A DNA stretch of 64,000 nt from DATAPD01 sp036265385 (GTDB taxonomy: Bacteria > Acidobacteriota > Terriglobia > Terriglobales > Acidobacteriaceae): the NCBI GenBank assembly GCA_036265385.1, contig DATAPD010000048.1, positions 176,878-240,877 on the forward strand, read 5' to 3'. Both the position numbers and the translations under genes were made by a program. The notes beneath the pieces are model-generated. The model saw nothing but the letters and a program-made list of their open reading frames with translations, had not been told where the DNA came from and did no database searches. Numbering within the stretch: the stretch's first letter is position 1; each line of letters opens with the position of its first letter. Shown in pieces: positions 52,297-60,493 of the stretch.

Positions 52297-53154
52297 TTTT
52301 ACATCACGCTCGGGGATGCCTGGAAAAACAGCGGAAATTCGAAAGCGGCCGTTGCGGCGTATGAACAGGCAGTTCGGATCAAGCCAGAATCTGTGACAGC
52401 ATTACGGTCCTTGGCCGCCAGTTTGAAAACATCGGGGAATGTCTCACGAAGCGAGGAGATATTGAAGCGGGCGCTAGACTTGGCACCTCTCGACGGTAGC
52501 ACCTGGAATCAATACGCGATGCTTGAGGCCGACCTTGGGCGAGCCGGTCGCGCAATCGAAAAATTTCAGAAGGCGCTTGCGCTAGATCCAGATTTGCCGG
52601 AGGGCGAGCTGAACCTTGCCACACTCTTTGTCCGCGAAGGGCAGATGGAGCCTGCCGAAGCAGCCTTGAAACGGGCACTAAGCATTGATCCGTACGACGC
52701 GGCTGCTTACGATCTAATGGGGCGCGTGCTGGCAGCAAAGAATGAAATGTCTAGGGCTCTCTATAGCTTCCAAAAAGCCACGCATCTTCATCCGAACTAT
52801 GGACCCTATCTTTATAACTATGCTCTGGCGCTGGCAGCCGCACAGCGGTTAGACGAAGCGCGGACACAAGCGCGGGCCGCAGTGAACGCGGATCCTAATC
52901 TCGCTGAAGGTCACATATTATTGGCTAAACTTTTCGCTAAAGATCAGCGATTGGCGGAGGCGGTGAGCGAGTATCAGCAGGCGGTGAAACTACAGCCTGA
53001 TTTTAGTCTGGCACACTTGGACTTGGGGTTGCTTCTGGCCACACGAGGAGATCTGCGGAGCGCGGCTGAGCACCTACGCAAAGCCGCAGCCGGCAAAGAC
53101 CCGAATGTCGTTCGCCAAGCAGTCCAGGCCCTCCAGCAAATCAGCAATCGTTAG
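52297..53154 (+). pseudogene. TPR C-terminal part of the interrupted cytochrome protein
   Basis: In the same frame as the cytochrome, immediately beyond its TAG (52294-52296). It begins FYITLGDAWKNSGNSKAAVAAYEQAVRIKPES and continues with about seven TPR units of 34 residues (WNQYAMLEADLGRAGRAIEKFQKALALDP; YDLMGRVLAAKNEMSRALYSFQKA). It could be translated separately only from an internal GTG near 52393, which lacks a clear ribosome-binding site. More likely it is the untranslated remainder of one gene. Confidence 0.6.
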
Positions 53155-53312
53155 ACTGCCGACCTGAGGACATTGCGGAATTCTGGGCGGGTTTTGGGAG
53201 CATCAGATCTCTGACCTAAGCTGCCAATGCAGCGAGTGTTTCCAGAACTGCCGCAGAGCTCAAGCCTTCGGGGCACCACACGGCCCGCTCCTTCGACACT
53301 GTGACGGGCCAC

Positions 53313-53346
53313 ATTGACGAAAACAGGCGATTCCACTCATTGACCG
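53313..53346 (-). repeat. Copy h of the dispersed repeat (half element)
   Basis: ATTGACGAAAACAGGCGATT, then CCACTCATTGACCG, about 60 bases past the stop of the small membrane gene 53404-53607. Confidence 0.65.
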
Positions 53347-53403
53347 GCCCTGTCCGGGCTCCTGGGTTACGCGTCGGGAATATCACTTGTCTGCTGTAGG
53401 CCA

Positions 53404-53607
53404 TCACCTCTCCGCTTTATGGAACTTAAACAAGAACAGAGCCAAGGTGAAACAGCCAAATGCATAGATCAAGGACGAGAAGAGCACCACGGGGGGCTCC
53501 GTGCCCTGCAGAACATGGAGGACTTTCACGACGAACGTCCACGTTAAGTAAGCCGTTATCACGACCATGCCGATGAATGCCAGCAATGCCGCACTCTTGA
53601 GTGTCAT
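53404..53607 (-). CDS. Small two-TM membrane protein
   Basis: A 67-residue protein with helices at about residues 5-27 (ALLAFIGMVVITAYLTWTFVV) and 40-61 (VVLFSSLIYAFGCFTLALFLF), ending in basic residues. An upstream start (53643) adds twelve residues. It lies between repeat copies h and i. Function unknown. Confidence 0.5.
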   Translation of the reverse strand: MTLKSAALLAFIGMVVITAYLTWTFVVKVLHVLQGTEPPVVLFSSLIYAFGCFTLALFLFKFHKAER

Positions 53608-53683
53608 GGTCGGAGTATGAGCGCTTGGGAGCAGCGTGGGCAACTGGACAAGGGTCGGATTACCGGATTTTGGTGGACCAAAT

Positions 53684-53713
53684 TGTCAGTGACTGGCGAT
53701 TACACTCATTGAC
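53684..53713 (-). repeat. Copy i of the dispersed repeat (half element)
   Basis: GTCAGTGACTGGCGATTACA, then CTCATTGACA. On the 5' side of the small membrane gene. Confidence 0.7.
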
Positions 53714-53880
53714 ATCGCTTGATTTGCCATTAGCGAGTTGCCGTTAAGAGCCAAGCAGCACACGTCGAACCCGTTTGTAATTGAGTGCCAGCGTTGACAA
53801 ACGCCAACTCATGTCCAATCGGCAGTAATTGAAGCTTTAACCTGAGCCAGTAATTTCTCTTTTAGCAGATGGGGCCTCTT

Positions 53881-53969
53881 GTTGACGTAATCAGGCGTTA
53901 ACACTCATTGACCAGAGGCTCCCATTCCCCGGCTTCCTCAATGAAGTGTAATGGCGATGTTACGTCAAC
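53881..53969. repeat. Copy j, best-preserved full inverted-repeat element
   Basis: The left arm (53881-53913) is GTTGACGTAATCAGGCGTTA plus ACACTCATTGACC. The right arm (53938-53969) is its near inverse, TCAATGAAGTGTAATGGCGA plus TGTTACGTCAAC. The outer ten bases GTTGACGTAA/TTACGTCAAC are perfect. The loop is about 24 bases. A MITE-, REP- or recombination-site-like structure of 89 bp. Confidence 0.85.
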
Positions 53970-54251
53970 CATGCAGTCCCACTTGCTGGAAGAAAGGACG
54001 GCATTTCTCATCTACAACCTGGTGAGCGGTCGAAGAAGTGCAGCGTGAGGTTCCGAATCAGATGAGTCGCTGTTGAAACGAGATGTTTTCAACAGATCCT
54101 CTCCGCTCTATTGTGGGAAGCGTTCCGGTGTTCAAGAGTGCCGGGACATCTGTGTTCGCCCATCCAATGGTGACGGCTAGGTGAAAACGAACTGTGGACA
54201 CTGGAACGGTTTGGGGCCGCTTGCAATCCTTGCGCTAGAATTTCCCCTGGT

Positions 54252-55028
54252 ATGACTGCACAAGGATATGACGTCCATTACCGACTCCGTACAAGAAAAG
54301 TGCCCAGAATTGTCGCTCTCGTGCGTTTGCCATGTCTGGTGTTCCTGGCAACGCTCGCCTTGTCGTCACAGGTAGCCCCGTCCACCACCGACATCAAGCC
54401 TCCCGATCTAACCTTGATCCTGCAACGCTTGGAAGACATCCAGCATCAGGACCCCGCCCAATCCCGGCCATATGAGTTGACGCGAGAATACAAAGTGTTT
54501 CACGGTTCTGATAAGAACCCCACTTCTGAGGTCGTGGCGCAGATCAATTTCGTTCCTCCCGACATGAGGACGTACAAGATTACTCGGGTGCGAGGGAACT
54601 CAAGGGGAACGAAAATGGTTCGCGAGCTTTTAGAGAGGGAAACCGAGTCGGCGAAGAAAGGAAATCCTAGCGAGGTCAATCGGACGAACTACGACTTCGT
54701 TTTCCTCAGGCAAGAGAATTTCGGCGACGTTCCTGAATACGTTTTGGGGACCCTCCCCAAGAGGAAAGACAGAAACCTTTTGCGCGGGCAGATCTGGGTA
54801 GATGCGACCACTTTCCGTATCCGCCGAATTGAAGGAGCGCCCGCCAAGAGCCCCTCCTTTTGGCTCAAGAACATTCATATCACTCTGCAATTTGCGCAAC
54901 TCGGTGGTATGTGGGTGCCGGTCACCTTCGACGCTGTCGCGACAGTCCGCTTATTGGGGCAGTACACACTTGCCGGTCTCACTATCCGATCCTCCGAACC
55001 CCTATCCTTGCGCCATAACGCATCTTGA
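54252..55028 (+). CDS. Exported LolA/LolB-like outer-membrane lipoprotein-sorting-type protein
   Basis: A 258-residue protein with a basic N-terminus and signal helix (about residues 18-40). The body (YELTREYKVFHG, EVVAQINFVPPDMRTYKITR, RNLLRGQIWVDATTFRIRRIEGAPAKSPSFWLKNIHITLQFAQLGGMWVPVTFDAVATVRLLGQYTLAG, as separate segments) has the repeated beta strands of the LolA-like half-barrel. The W-V-D-x-T-x-F-R-I-R-R-I strand is typical of the outer membrane lipoprotein-sorting protein family. It may carry lipids or lipoproteins through the periplasm; no partner genes are near. The start has only a weak ribosome-binding site. Confidence 0.65.
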   Translation: MTAQGYDVHYRLRTRKVPRIVALVRLPCLVFLATLALSSQVAPSTTDIKPPDLTLILQRLEDIQHQDPAQSRPYELTREYKVFHGSDKNPTSEVVAQINFVPPDMRTYKITRVRGNSRGTKMVRELLERETESAKKGNPSEVNRTNYDFVFLRQENFGDVPEYVLGTLPKRKDRNLLRGQIWVDATTFRIRRIEGAPAKSPSFWLKNIHITLQFAQLGGMWVPVTFDAVATVRLLGQYTLAGLTIRSSEPLSLRHNAS

Positions 55029-55323
55029 CCCGGACGGTGTTCGGTTAATCCTCACCTTGTGAAATGGCCTTCACCGCTGCAGTGCTGATCTTCTATTTTC
55101 TTAAGTTCAGCCTTTACGCCGCCTCTTTCCTTTCACCACTCGTTGGTACCTGCATCAGCGCACTTTATGGCATCGAGCCGAGTCTGTGAGAAGAGTGCGG
55201 AGGGTGAATCAGAATGAGCCATTCACAATCAGACCTGAGACGGCTAAATGGCGGATTCCGACTATCCGGTAGCGTCAGTAATGCTTGTGTCGGAGGGCTG
55301 CGCAGGGCACTAGCATACGTCCG
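55029..55323. other. Intergenic stretch, possible 41-aa hydrophobic ORF
   Basis: ATG 55064 to TGA 55187-55189 would encode 41 mostly hydrophobic residues (FTAAVLIFYFLKFSLYAA), but there is no ribosome-binding site, so I do not call it a gene. Confidence 0.25.
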
Positions 55324-55737
55324 TCAATGCTTCGCAGTCTGTTCAAGCTTAGATAAGACTAGCTGTACTTCCGAAAGTGCAGCGGCATCTCCCTTCGCCA
55401 AGTCTGCCGTGACCTGATCGCGGGTTGCCGTGGCCTCACGGAGCAAGTTGCGGAGTGCGGAGTCTTTCGTGCTATTCGCGATTTGCTGAGCCTGATCAAA
55501 AACCTGACTGGAATACTCCCCGCCCTTTCCGTAGTTCTTTTGCACCACTTCCAGATACATCATCGTGGCTGTGTCGCGAAGCTGCGATAGTTGCTGGCTG
55601 GACTGACAGGACTCTAATTGTCTTATCGAGTTAGACAGTTCCTTCTGTACGCGCAGCAATCTGGAATACTGCAGGATGAAACCAAACAGAAATCCAGCCA
55701 ACAACAGCAGAAACCAGAGGACGACTTTAGGTCGCAT
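55324..55737 (-). CDS. Membrane-anchored helical protein of unknown function
   Basis: A 137-residue protein from ATG 55737 (GGGAGGG nine bases upstream; a GTG at 55776 would add 13 residues). One N-terminal transmembrane helix (residues 4-24, VVLWFLLLLAGFLFGFILQY), then a helical, probably coiled-coil part (LRVQKELSNSIRQLESCQSSQQLSQL) and further helices rich in Ala, Gln and Asp. It probably points its helices into the periplasm. The start overlaps the decayed frame of the gene upstream (55773-56115). Confidence 0.6.
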   Translation of the reverse strand: MRPKVVLWFLLLLAGFLFGFILQYSRLLRVQKELSNSIRQLESCQSSQQLSQLRDTATMMYLEVVQKNYGKGGEYSSQVFDQAQQIANSTKDSALRNLLREATATRDQVTADLAKGDAAALSEVQLVLSKLEQTAKH

Positions 55738-55772
55738 TGATTTTTTCCCTCCCTTATTCTTAGCTGGCGAAT

Positions 55773-56115
55773 TCACGCAATGCTAGCAGTCTCCAGGTCG
55801 CTACGCGGTTGACCAAGCGTGCTAAACCTTCTTAACGACGGTTGGCGGAGTCTCGTGCGGCCGTTGTCATCCCACTTGACGACCACGTCCTCTTCGTTAG
55901 CTCGCTCAACTGTGCCGAGTTCTCCCGTCGGCTTTCCGAAGGGTGCCCAAACCCTCGACCCGATCTCCGGGAGTCAACTCCTCGCCGGTGGCAGAGGGCT
56001 CGGAAAGTGGTGGCCTCTTGGCACGGTCTGAGTCAGGGATCGCCCCAGCGTGTGACAGCGGCGGTTGAGGAGTTTTACGCAGTTTGGGTTTCAGCTTATT
56101 GGCGTCATGCGTCAT
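55773..56115 (-). pseudogene. Frameshifted gene for a small charged protein
   Basis: Begins at ATG 56115 behind AAAGGAA as MTHDANKLKPKLRKTPQPPL and reads to GDRVEGLGTL. The reading then moves by one base near 55945 to FGKPTGELGTVERANEEDVVVKWDDNGRTRLRQPSLRR, which is clearly coding and follows directly in sense (a small strand-rich domain, KOW-like in look). In the first frame translation stops soon after. A single-base loss explains it. Intact relatives with the motif EGLGxFGKPTGE...VVKWDDxGR are familiar to me from acidobacterial genomes, function unknown. Confidence 0.6.
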
Positions 56116-56705
56116 AGTGTTTTCCTTTCCCCCGAGACCAAGACGATCGCGTTTCACCACAAGTCTCCATCGGCTCGATAGATACACAATAGGCCTAGAA
56201 GAGTAGCCCCGCAGGTCCGAACTGCACAGTTCTGGGAATTAGTTTGGCGTAAGCCGGGCGAGCGGTGCGACGGCAGGGAGGTCGGCATCTACATAACAAA
56301 CATCTCCACGCTTGCGGCGAACAATCCCGGTTCAGTGAGCTTCGAGAATCCATAAAGGGATGGCTTATGCGTAGTGCCTTTTCCAAAGCCGCCTAAAACA
56401 ACCGACTCAATTCGTCGCCGCAACAACGATAATTACGACGGTTTGCGGACCACTATGCAGACCTTCTCAGCATGCTCTGATGATCGGCTACAAATTTCTG
56501 AATGCCTTTGGTAGTGAGTCCGTGCAAGATCAAAGGTGTCCGATGGAAGGTTTCGGGTCTATTTCTCTGTATGGGGATCGGTTTCAGCCGTTTGCCCCTC
56601 GTATCGACCGCTCTGTAATTCAAATCCGATAAATTGGTGCGAGGTTACGGCCACATTCGCCGACTCTTACAGCAGGCTCTTCTCGGAAAGGTTCTTAAAA
56701 AACGT
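56116..56705. other. Gene-free stretch
   Basis: About 590 bases with no convincing coding frame on either strand and no clear repeat or hairpin. It follows the 3' end of the cupin gene. Confidence 0.4.
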
Positions 56706-57230
56706 TTACTTGTCGGGAACGGTAGCGCCCAGACCGCCACCTTCATCATCCATTCGGGACAAGGCCTCGTCGTCCAAATGAAGCTGAATGGACGAAACCG
56801 ATTCTGAGGCGTCACTCTTCTGTCTTCGCCATGAGATGGTCAGCAATAGGGCACTCTCTTCCAGCGCCTCGACGTCGTGTAATACACCGCAGTCCAGCAC
56901 CAACAAATGGCCAGTCGACAAGGTCAAATTTCGATCGGCCAAGTGGATACAGACCTGCCCCTTCAGTTGCTGGATGGAGATCCTTCCCGCTGCTTTGTGT
57001 TGCCGCATGGTGGTGCCGCTCTTCATCAGAATAAGAACGATTCGGAAGTCCGGATATTTCGCTAGGGTTTTGGCGCTTCGCCCAGTCTCCCGCTGCCAGG
57101 AGTCTTCTCGCCGCAGTTGCTGCAGCTCTCGGTCCAAGTCAATTTGCACCAGAGGTTCCGCCAATTCGGGTAATCGATTCAATGCTTCTAGGCCATCGCC
57201 GGGATGGCAAGTGATGAGATTCGTAGCCAT
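56706..57230 (-). CDS. Cupin-domain protein
   Basis: A 174-residue protein from ATG 57230, which follows GGGGAGAAGG. The central part (FRIVLILMKSGTTMRQHKAAGRISIQQLKGQVCIHLADRNLTLSTGHLLVLDCGVLHDVEALEESALLLTISW in segments) has the cupin strand order: H in MRQHKA, and H in VLHDVEA as the last ligand. An N-terminal extension of 55 residues is helical. Such proteins sense or bind small ligands; no partner is known. It ends Glu/Gly-rich. The frame continues far upstream of the chosen start with no protein-like features. Confidence 0.7.
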   Translation of the reverse strand: MATNLITCHPGDGLEALNRLPELAEPLVQIDLDRELQQLRREDSWQRETGRSAKTLAKYPDFRIVLILMKSGTTMRQHKAAGRISIQQLKGQVCIHLADRNLTLSTGHLLVLDCGVLHDVEALEESALLLTISWRRQKSDASESVSSIQLHLDDEALSRMDDEGGGLGATVPDK

Positions 57231-57972
57231 GATGAAAACCTTCTCCCCGTGCGCCTCTAGGGGCAAACCGCCGATCCTGGAAGTGCGAAGCGTGACAGCA
57301 CCTGTGAAACATCGAGAGGATCGACAAGACGATGATCGACTATATATTGCGGCAGAACTGGTCAACATTGCACAGTCAGGCGTGCTCCCTGCCTCGTGAG
57401 CCGGTGCGTCGGAATGCTTGATCGAGCGAGACGCCCTGACCTTCGGTCGAAGTTGATTTCGGAATTTGGCGGATGACAATGATGCTTTGACGCCGCCTGC
57501 CGAAACAGTAACTGCGCATTTAGAAGTCGCAGAATATATTTGCGGATGAAATCCTGCCCGATTGCCCGGATGACTTCCGCGGACTCACATCGAAATAAAT
57601 GATGTGATCCACTTCATAGGAAATCGTTGCCATGCCCGGCTGGTGAACAGTGACGCAATGAGTTCGGGTTTGTAGACTTTCTTGTGAAATCGTATCATGA
57701 TCACCGTGATATGGCGATCGTTGACTGAGAAATGAACGCGGCAGCAATCATTCGTGGATCCGACCGCTCGCTATCATCTCCGACAATTGAGTCAGACTCG
57801 TCCCAAATTCCGAGCCTTAGGGTGGTCGACGTAGGACTGTGTCCCACGGCTCCACTCACGAAAGCCGCATTACACCAAAATCAACACCCAACTCTGTTCA
57901 ATATTAGACGGAAGGTGCGGTTTGAATTTTGGCCATCTGGAATTGGAAAGCTGATTGTGCCATGCTGAAGGC
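57231..57972. other. Gene-free stretch between divergent genes
   Basis: About 740 bases without a recognisable gene. It must contain the promoters of the cupin gene and of the small zinc-finger-like gene. No strong palindrome found by eye. Confidence 0.4.
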
Positions 57973-58200
57973 ATGCAAACGCCACACCTTGAGTTCACCC
58001 AAAACGACAAATCGGGGCTGCACGGCAAGTGCTCCAGTTGCGACGAACACTTTACGGTTGGCGGACCAGGGTTGGCCAGGAACCCGGCAGTGGCAATCAA
58101 AACTCTGCAGCGGCAGTTTGACAAGCATTGCAGGCAGGTCCATCGGGAGGACTTCAGCCAAGCCGCTGCTCAGATTCAGACAGATGGCACAGAGGATTAG
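57973..58200 (+). CDS. Small C2H2-like zinc-finger protein
   Basis: A 75-residue protein with GKCSSCDEHF (C-x2-C) near residue 20 and DKHCRQVH (H-x4-H) near residue 52. Together they form a C2H2-like zinc site with an intervening helix. GAAGG precedes the ATG closely. The next gene encodes a similar small protein. In bacteria such fingers may bind nucleic acid or proteins; role unknown. Confidence 0.5.
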   Translation: MQTPHLEFTQNDKSGLHGKCSSCDEHFTVGGPGLARNPAVAIKTLQRQFDKHCRQVHREDFSQAAAQIQTDGTED

Positions 58201-58278
58201 TTGTTTTACCGTTCCGTGTAAAAGCCGCCACTCACGAAAGGAGGGAGAAGTAGCACTAGCAGATTTGGGACACACCCT

Positions 58279-58464
58279 ATGCCGTATATGATCCCGTATT
58301 ATCAATCCGGGCTTTTAGTCAAATTTCGCTGCACCGATTGCGATTGGGCTTACCGTATCCAAAATCCTTGTTCATCTCCTGTCCCTCGCGAAGAAGAGGA
58401 AAAAGCCAAGGAACAGTATGTGGCTCACCGCTGCACCGAATTTTCAAAAAAGTCGAAAAATTAG
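58279..58464 (+). CDS. Small zinc-finger-like protein
   Basis: A 61-residue protein with FRCTDCDWAY (C-x2-C) and, 30 residues on, VAHRCTEF, giving a possible C-C-H-C site. It is like the preceding protein in plan and likely related by old duplication. The C-terminus is Lys/Ser-rich. It lies directly before a groEL remnant. Confidence 0.5.
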   Translation: MPYMIPYYQSGLLVKFRCTDCDWAYRIQNPCSSPVPREEEEKAKEQYVAHRCTEFSKKSKN

Positions 58465-58521
58465 CTGGCTCATTTTCTCTAGATGAATCACGTTGATGGC
58501 TAGAATCCAGATCTCTGGCGG

Positions 58522-58835
58522 GAGGGAGAAGCTCTGGCGACTCTCGTCGTAAACAAGCTGCGCCGGACACTGCTGGTTTCGGCCGTAAAAGCACCCGGGT
58601 TCGGCGATCGCCGCAAGGCGATGTTGCAGGACATCGCAACCCTCACGGGCTGACTGGTGAATTTGGAGACCTGGTGAAGGCTGGCGTGCTCGATCCGACG
58701 AAGGTCGTACGCACTGCTCTGACCAACGCGGGCTCGATCGCTTCGCTGATGCTCACCACCGAAGCCTTAGTTGCCGATCTACCAGAAGAGGACAACGGGG
58801 CTCAGGTACGGGGCGGGCAACGCAGCATGCACTAA
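58522..58835 (+). pseudogene. groEL: groEL remnant with internal deletion
   Basis: The sequence EGEALATLVVNKLRRTLLVSA, then VKAPGFGDRRKAMLQDIATLTG, is the GroEL apical domain (around residues 250-300 of the chaperonin). A stop follows and the frame changes, and the next part TGEFGDLVKAGVLDPTKVVR, then TALTNAGSIASLMLTTEALVADLPEE, is the C-terminal equatorial domain (around residues 470-520). About 170 residues between them and both ends are missing. It ends at TAA 58833-58835. The residual match is good, so the loss is fairly recent or the source copy was diverged. Confidence 0.85.
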
Positions 58836-59371
58836 GAACTGGCCACCCAAAATATCCTTCATCTGACAGTTCGCGCTTTGGTTACTCGCTTTTCGGAAAG
58901 TCCCCGGCCTCAGCAGGTCTACAGTTAAGTGGGCGGCGATAGCGTTGTGCGCTCAGGTTGTGAATCGGGTTTTTCCAGCCACAACTCCGAAACAGTGATC
59001 GGCACAGCCCGCTCGGGGTCAGCTTTATGAACCGCTTCAGGAAATTGGGCTTCATTCACTACAATGACGGGCTGCAGGTCCGCAGTTCGCTGCTTAATGT
59101 CGCGCTCCAATTGGGAGTGAACACCGACCAGAAAGAGTTCAGGATCCAACGCCGCAGTAGTTGACGTAACCTCGCTATCGCACCAACTACTCCCGACCGG
59201 ACCTGTGCCCCGAGTAGTTGTGTAATCGCCTGATTTCAACAGTTAACCGTCTGTTGTGCTACCGGACTGAGGTTTTTCCCGGCGTGTACTAAAACGGACA
59301 GCCTACTTAATGATCAGGACGATCGCCTTGAAATCTACTTATAACAGTTGAGGAGTTAAATTCTATCTCGC
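58836..59371. other. Stretch with repeat copy k and no sound gene
   Basis: A minus-strand frame (58925-59239) reads partly protein-like (ALDPELFLVGVHSQLERDIK), but its first 27 codons are repeat copy k, including its ATG. I regard it as a remnant. Confidence 0.4.
59160..59240. repeat. Copy k of the dispersed repeat, full inverted-repeat element with a variant core
   Basis: The left arm 59160-59190 is GTTGACGTAACCTCGCTATC plus GCACCAACTAC. The right arm 59214-59240 is GTAGTTGTGTAATCGCCTGA plus TTTCAAC, its inverse. The outer GTTGA ends match other copies, but the inner CATTGACC is replaced by CAACTAC. 130 bases from the stop of the response regulator gene. Confidence 0.7.
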
Positions 59372-60100
59372 TCAAACGCTTTTTCTTCGCGGCTCAACCT
59401 CGTGATTGATTTCAAATCTCACTGGCATGCCACATGACTGGCATATCATTTGATGTAAGCCACCGTTCAGGCTCATCGCTTGTAGTTCATTGGCCCGCAA
59501 ACATTTGGGGCAAGTAATGATTAGGTACCCTGCACTATCCCTGAGCACGAACAGTGGGGCAACGTCAGCCTTCTTTCCCTCCGCGCGAAGTGGAGAAGCA
59601 GCCAAAAGTTTCCCGACTTCGTGGGAAAGCTCTTTAATAGTGTAATTTCCCTTTTGCAGGAAAGCGTCCGCCAACACTCCCGAAGGGATTTCGTCCGGGC
59701 CGTACCCTCCGCTCATTGCAATCGTTGCGATATGCGGAAATCGCTGACGAACGACCGCCAGAAATTCAAAACCCGACATGCGAGGCATATTCAAATCGGA
59801 AATGATCAAGTCAGGCAGGGATTGGCTGAGCGAGTGCAAGCCTGCTACTCCGTCCGCTGCCGTCAGAACCTCATAGCCCTGACCCTCCAAAATCGACCTT
59901 GCAGTTTCACGTATTGTGGGTTCATCGTCCACTACAAGGATGCGAAAGCGGAATTGAGATTCACCATTCGGCCCGGCAAACTTGGTGCTCTCATAGGAAA
60001 CTCGTGCACTTTCGTCAGCGGCCATACTGTATGGCTGTTGGTGGATGTGCAAGTGCGATGAGCCGGCGCGATTTCCGTGTTCTTGTTGGTAGCGATCCAT
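59372..60100 (-). CDS. Response regulator with C-terminal zinc ribbon
   Basis: A protein of 242 residues from ATG 60100 (GGAG seven bases before). After about 50 variable N-terminal residues comes a receiver domain: FRILVVDDEPTIRET (acidic pocket), LIISDLNMPRMSG (phospho-acceptor Asp), IAMSGGYG (Thr/Ser position) and DAFLQKGNY (Lys). Instead of a standard DNA-binding output it ends with a zinc ribbon (CPKCLRANEL...CQSCGMPVRFEI). No histidine kinase is adjacent, so it is an orphan. The output could bind a protein or nucleic acid. Confidence 0.8.
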   Translation of the reverse strand: MDRYQQEHGNRAGSSHLHIHQQPYSMAADESARVSYESTKFAGPNGESQFRFRILVVDDEPTIRETARSILEGQGYEVLTAADGVAGLHSLSQSLPDLIISDLNMPRMSGFEFLAVVRQRFPHIATIAMSGGYGPDEIPSGVLADAFLQKGNYTIKELSHEVGKLLAASPLRAEGKKADVAPLFVLRDSAGYLIITCPKCLRANELQAMSLNGGLHQMICQSCGMPVRFEINHEVEPRRKSV

Positions 60101-60493
60101 TGACGGCTCCATTCCAGATGGCACGGCAGAAAAACCAAATAGTATCCCGTGGGATCAAACCAATCTGCTCACTATTGACCGGTCTGGAAGCCGTTTGCTC
60201 AGCGTTTGGTGCCCAAGCTATCGAACTCGACGGGGCCCGCCCGAACGCGTCCCACCAGGATGTTCAGCCTGAATTAATGAATGAGTGGAGCTGCGATGTT
60301 CGTTGAGCTTGCGGACGACATCTTGCAGATGGAACAGATCTCGCGATCTTCTTTCGTGTGTTGCGGCCATGAGAGACCGGAACAATCTGTTGCGCTGAAT
60401 TAGGACACGGGAAATGGAGTGTGCGCCCGTTTTCGGAAACCGTTACGCTCCTTAACAACGGGCGCTTCATCGGCCGGGTTAGGCCGGTTCTCC
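60101..60493. other. Intergenic stretch
   Basis: About 390 bases between two minus-strand genes. No gene or clear structure seen. Confidence 0.4.

Larger units (their letters stand above)
53644..54251. other. Gene-free stretch with repeat copies i and j
   Basis: About 600 bases holding two repeat copies (53684-53713, 53881-53969) and the leader of the next gene. No coding frame with protein-like composition. Confidence 0.5.

Noticed and set aside
45552..53969. Integron with attC sites
   Set aside because: The repeats look cassette-like, but no integrase is seen, the outer ends are GTTGA...TCAAC rather than the canonical RYYYAAC...GTTRRRY order, and genes lie in both directions. Kept only as one hypothesis.
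58925..59239. 104-codon minus-strand gene
   Set aside because: Its start and first 27 codons are the inverted-repeat element; the rest may be a gene remnant but has no own start.
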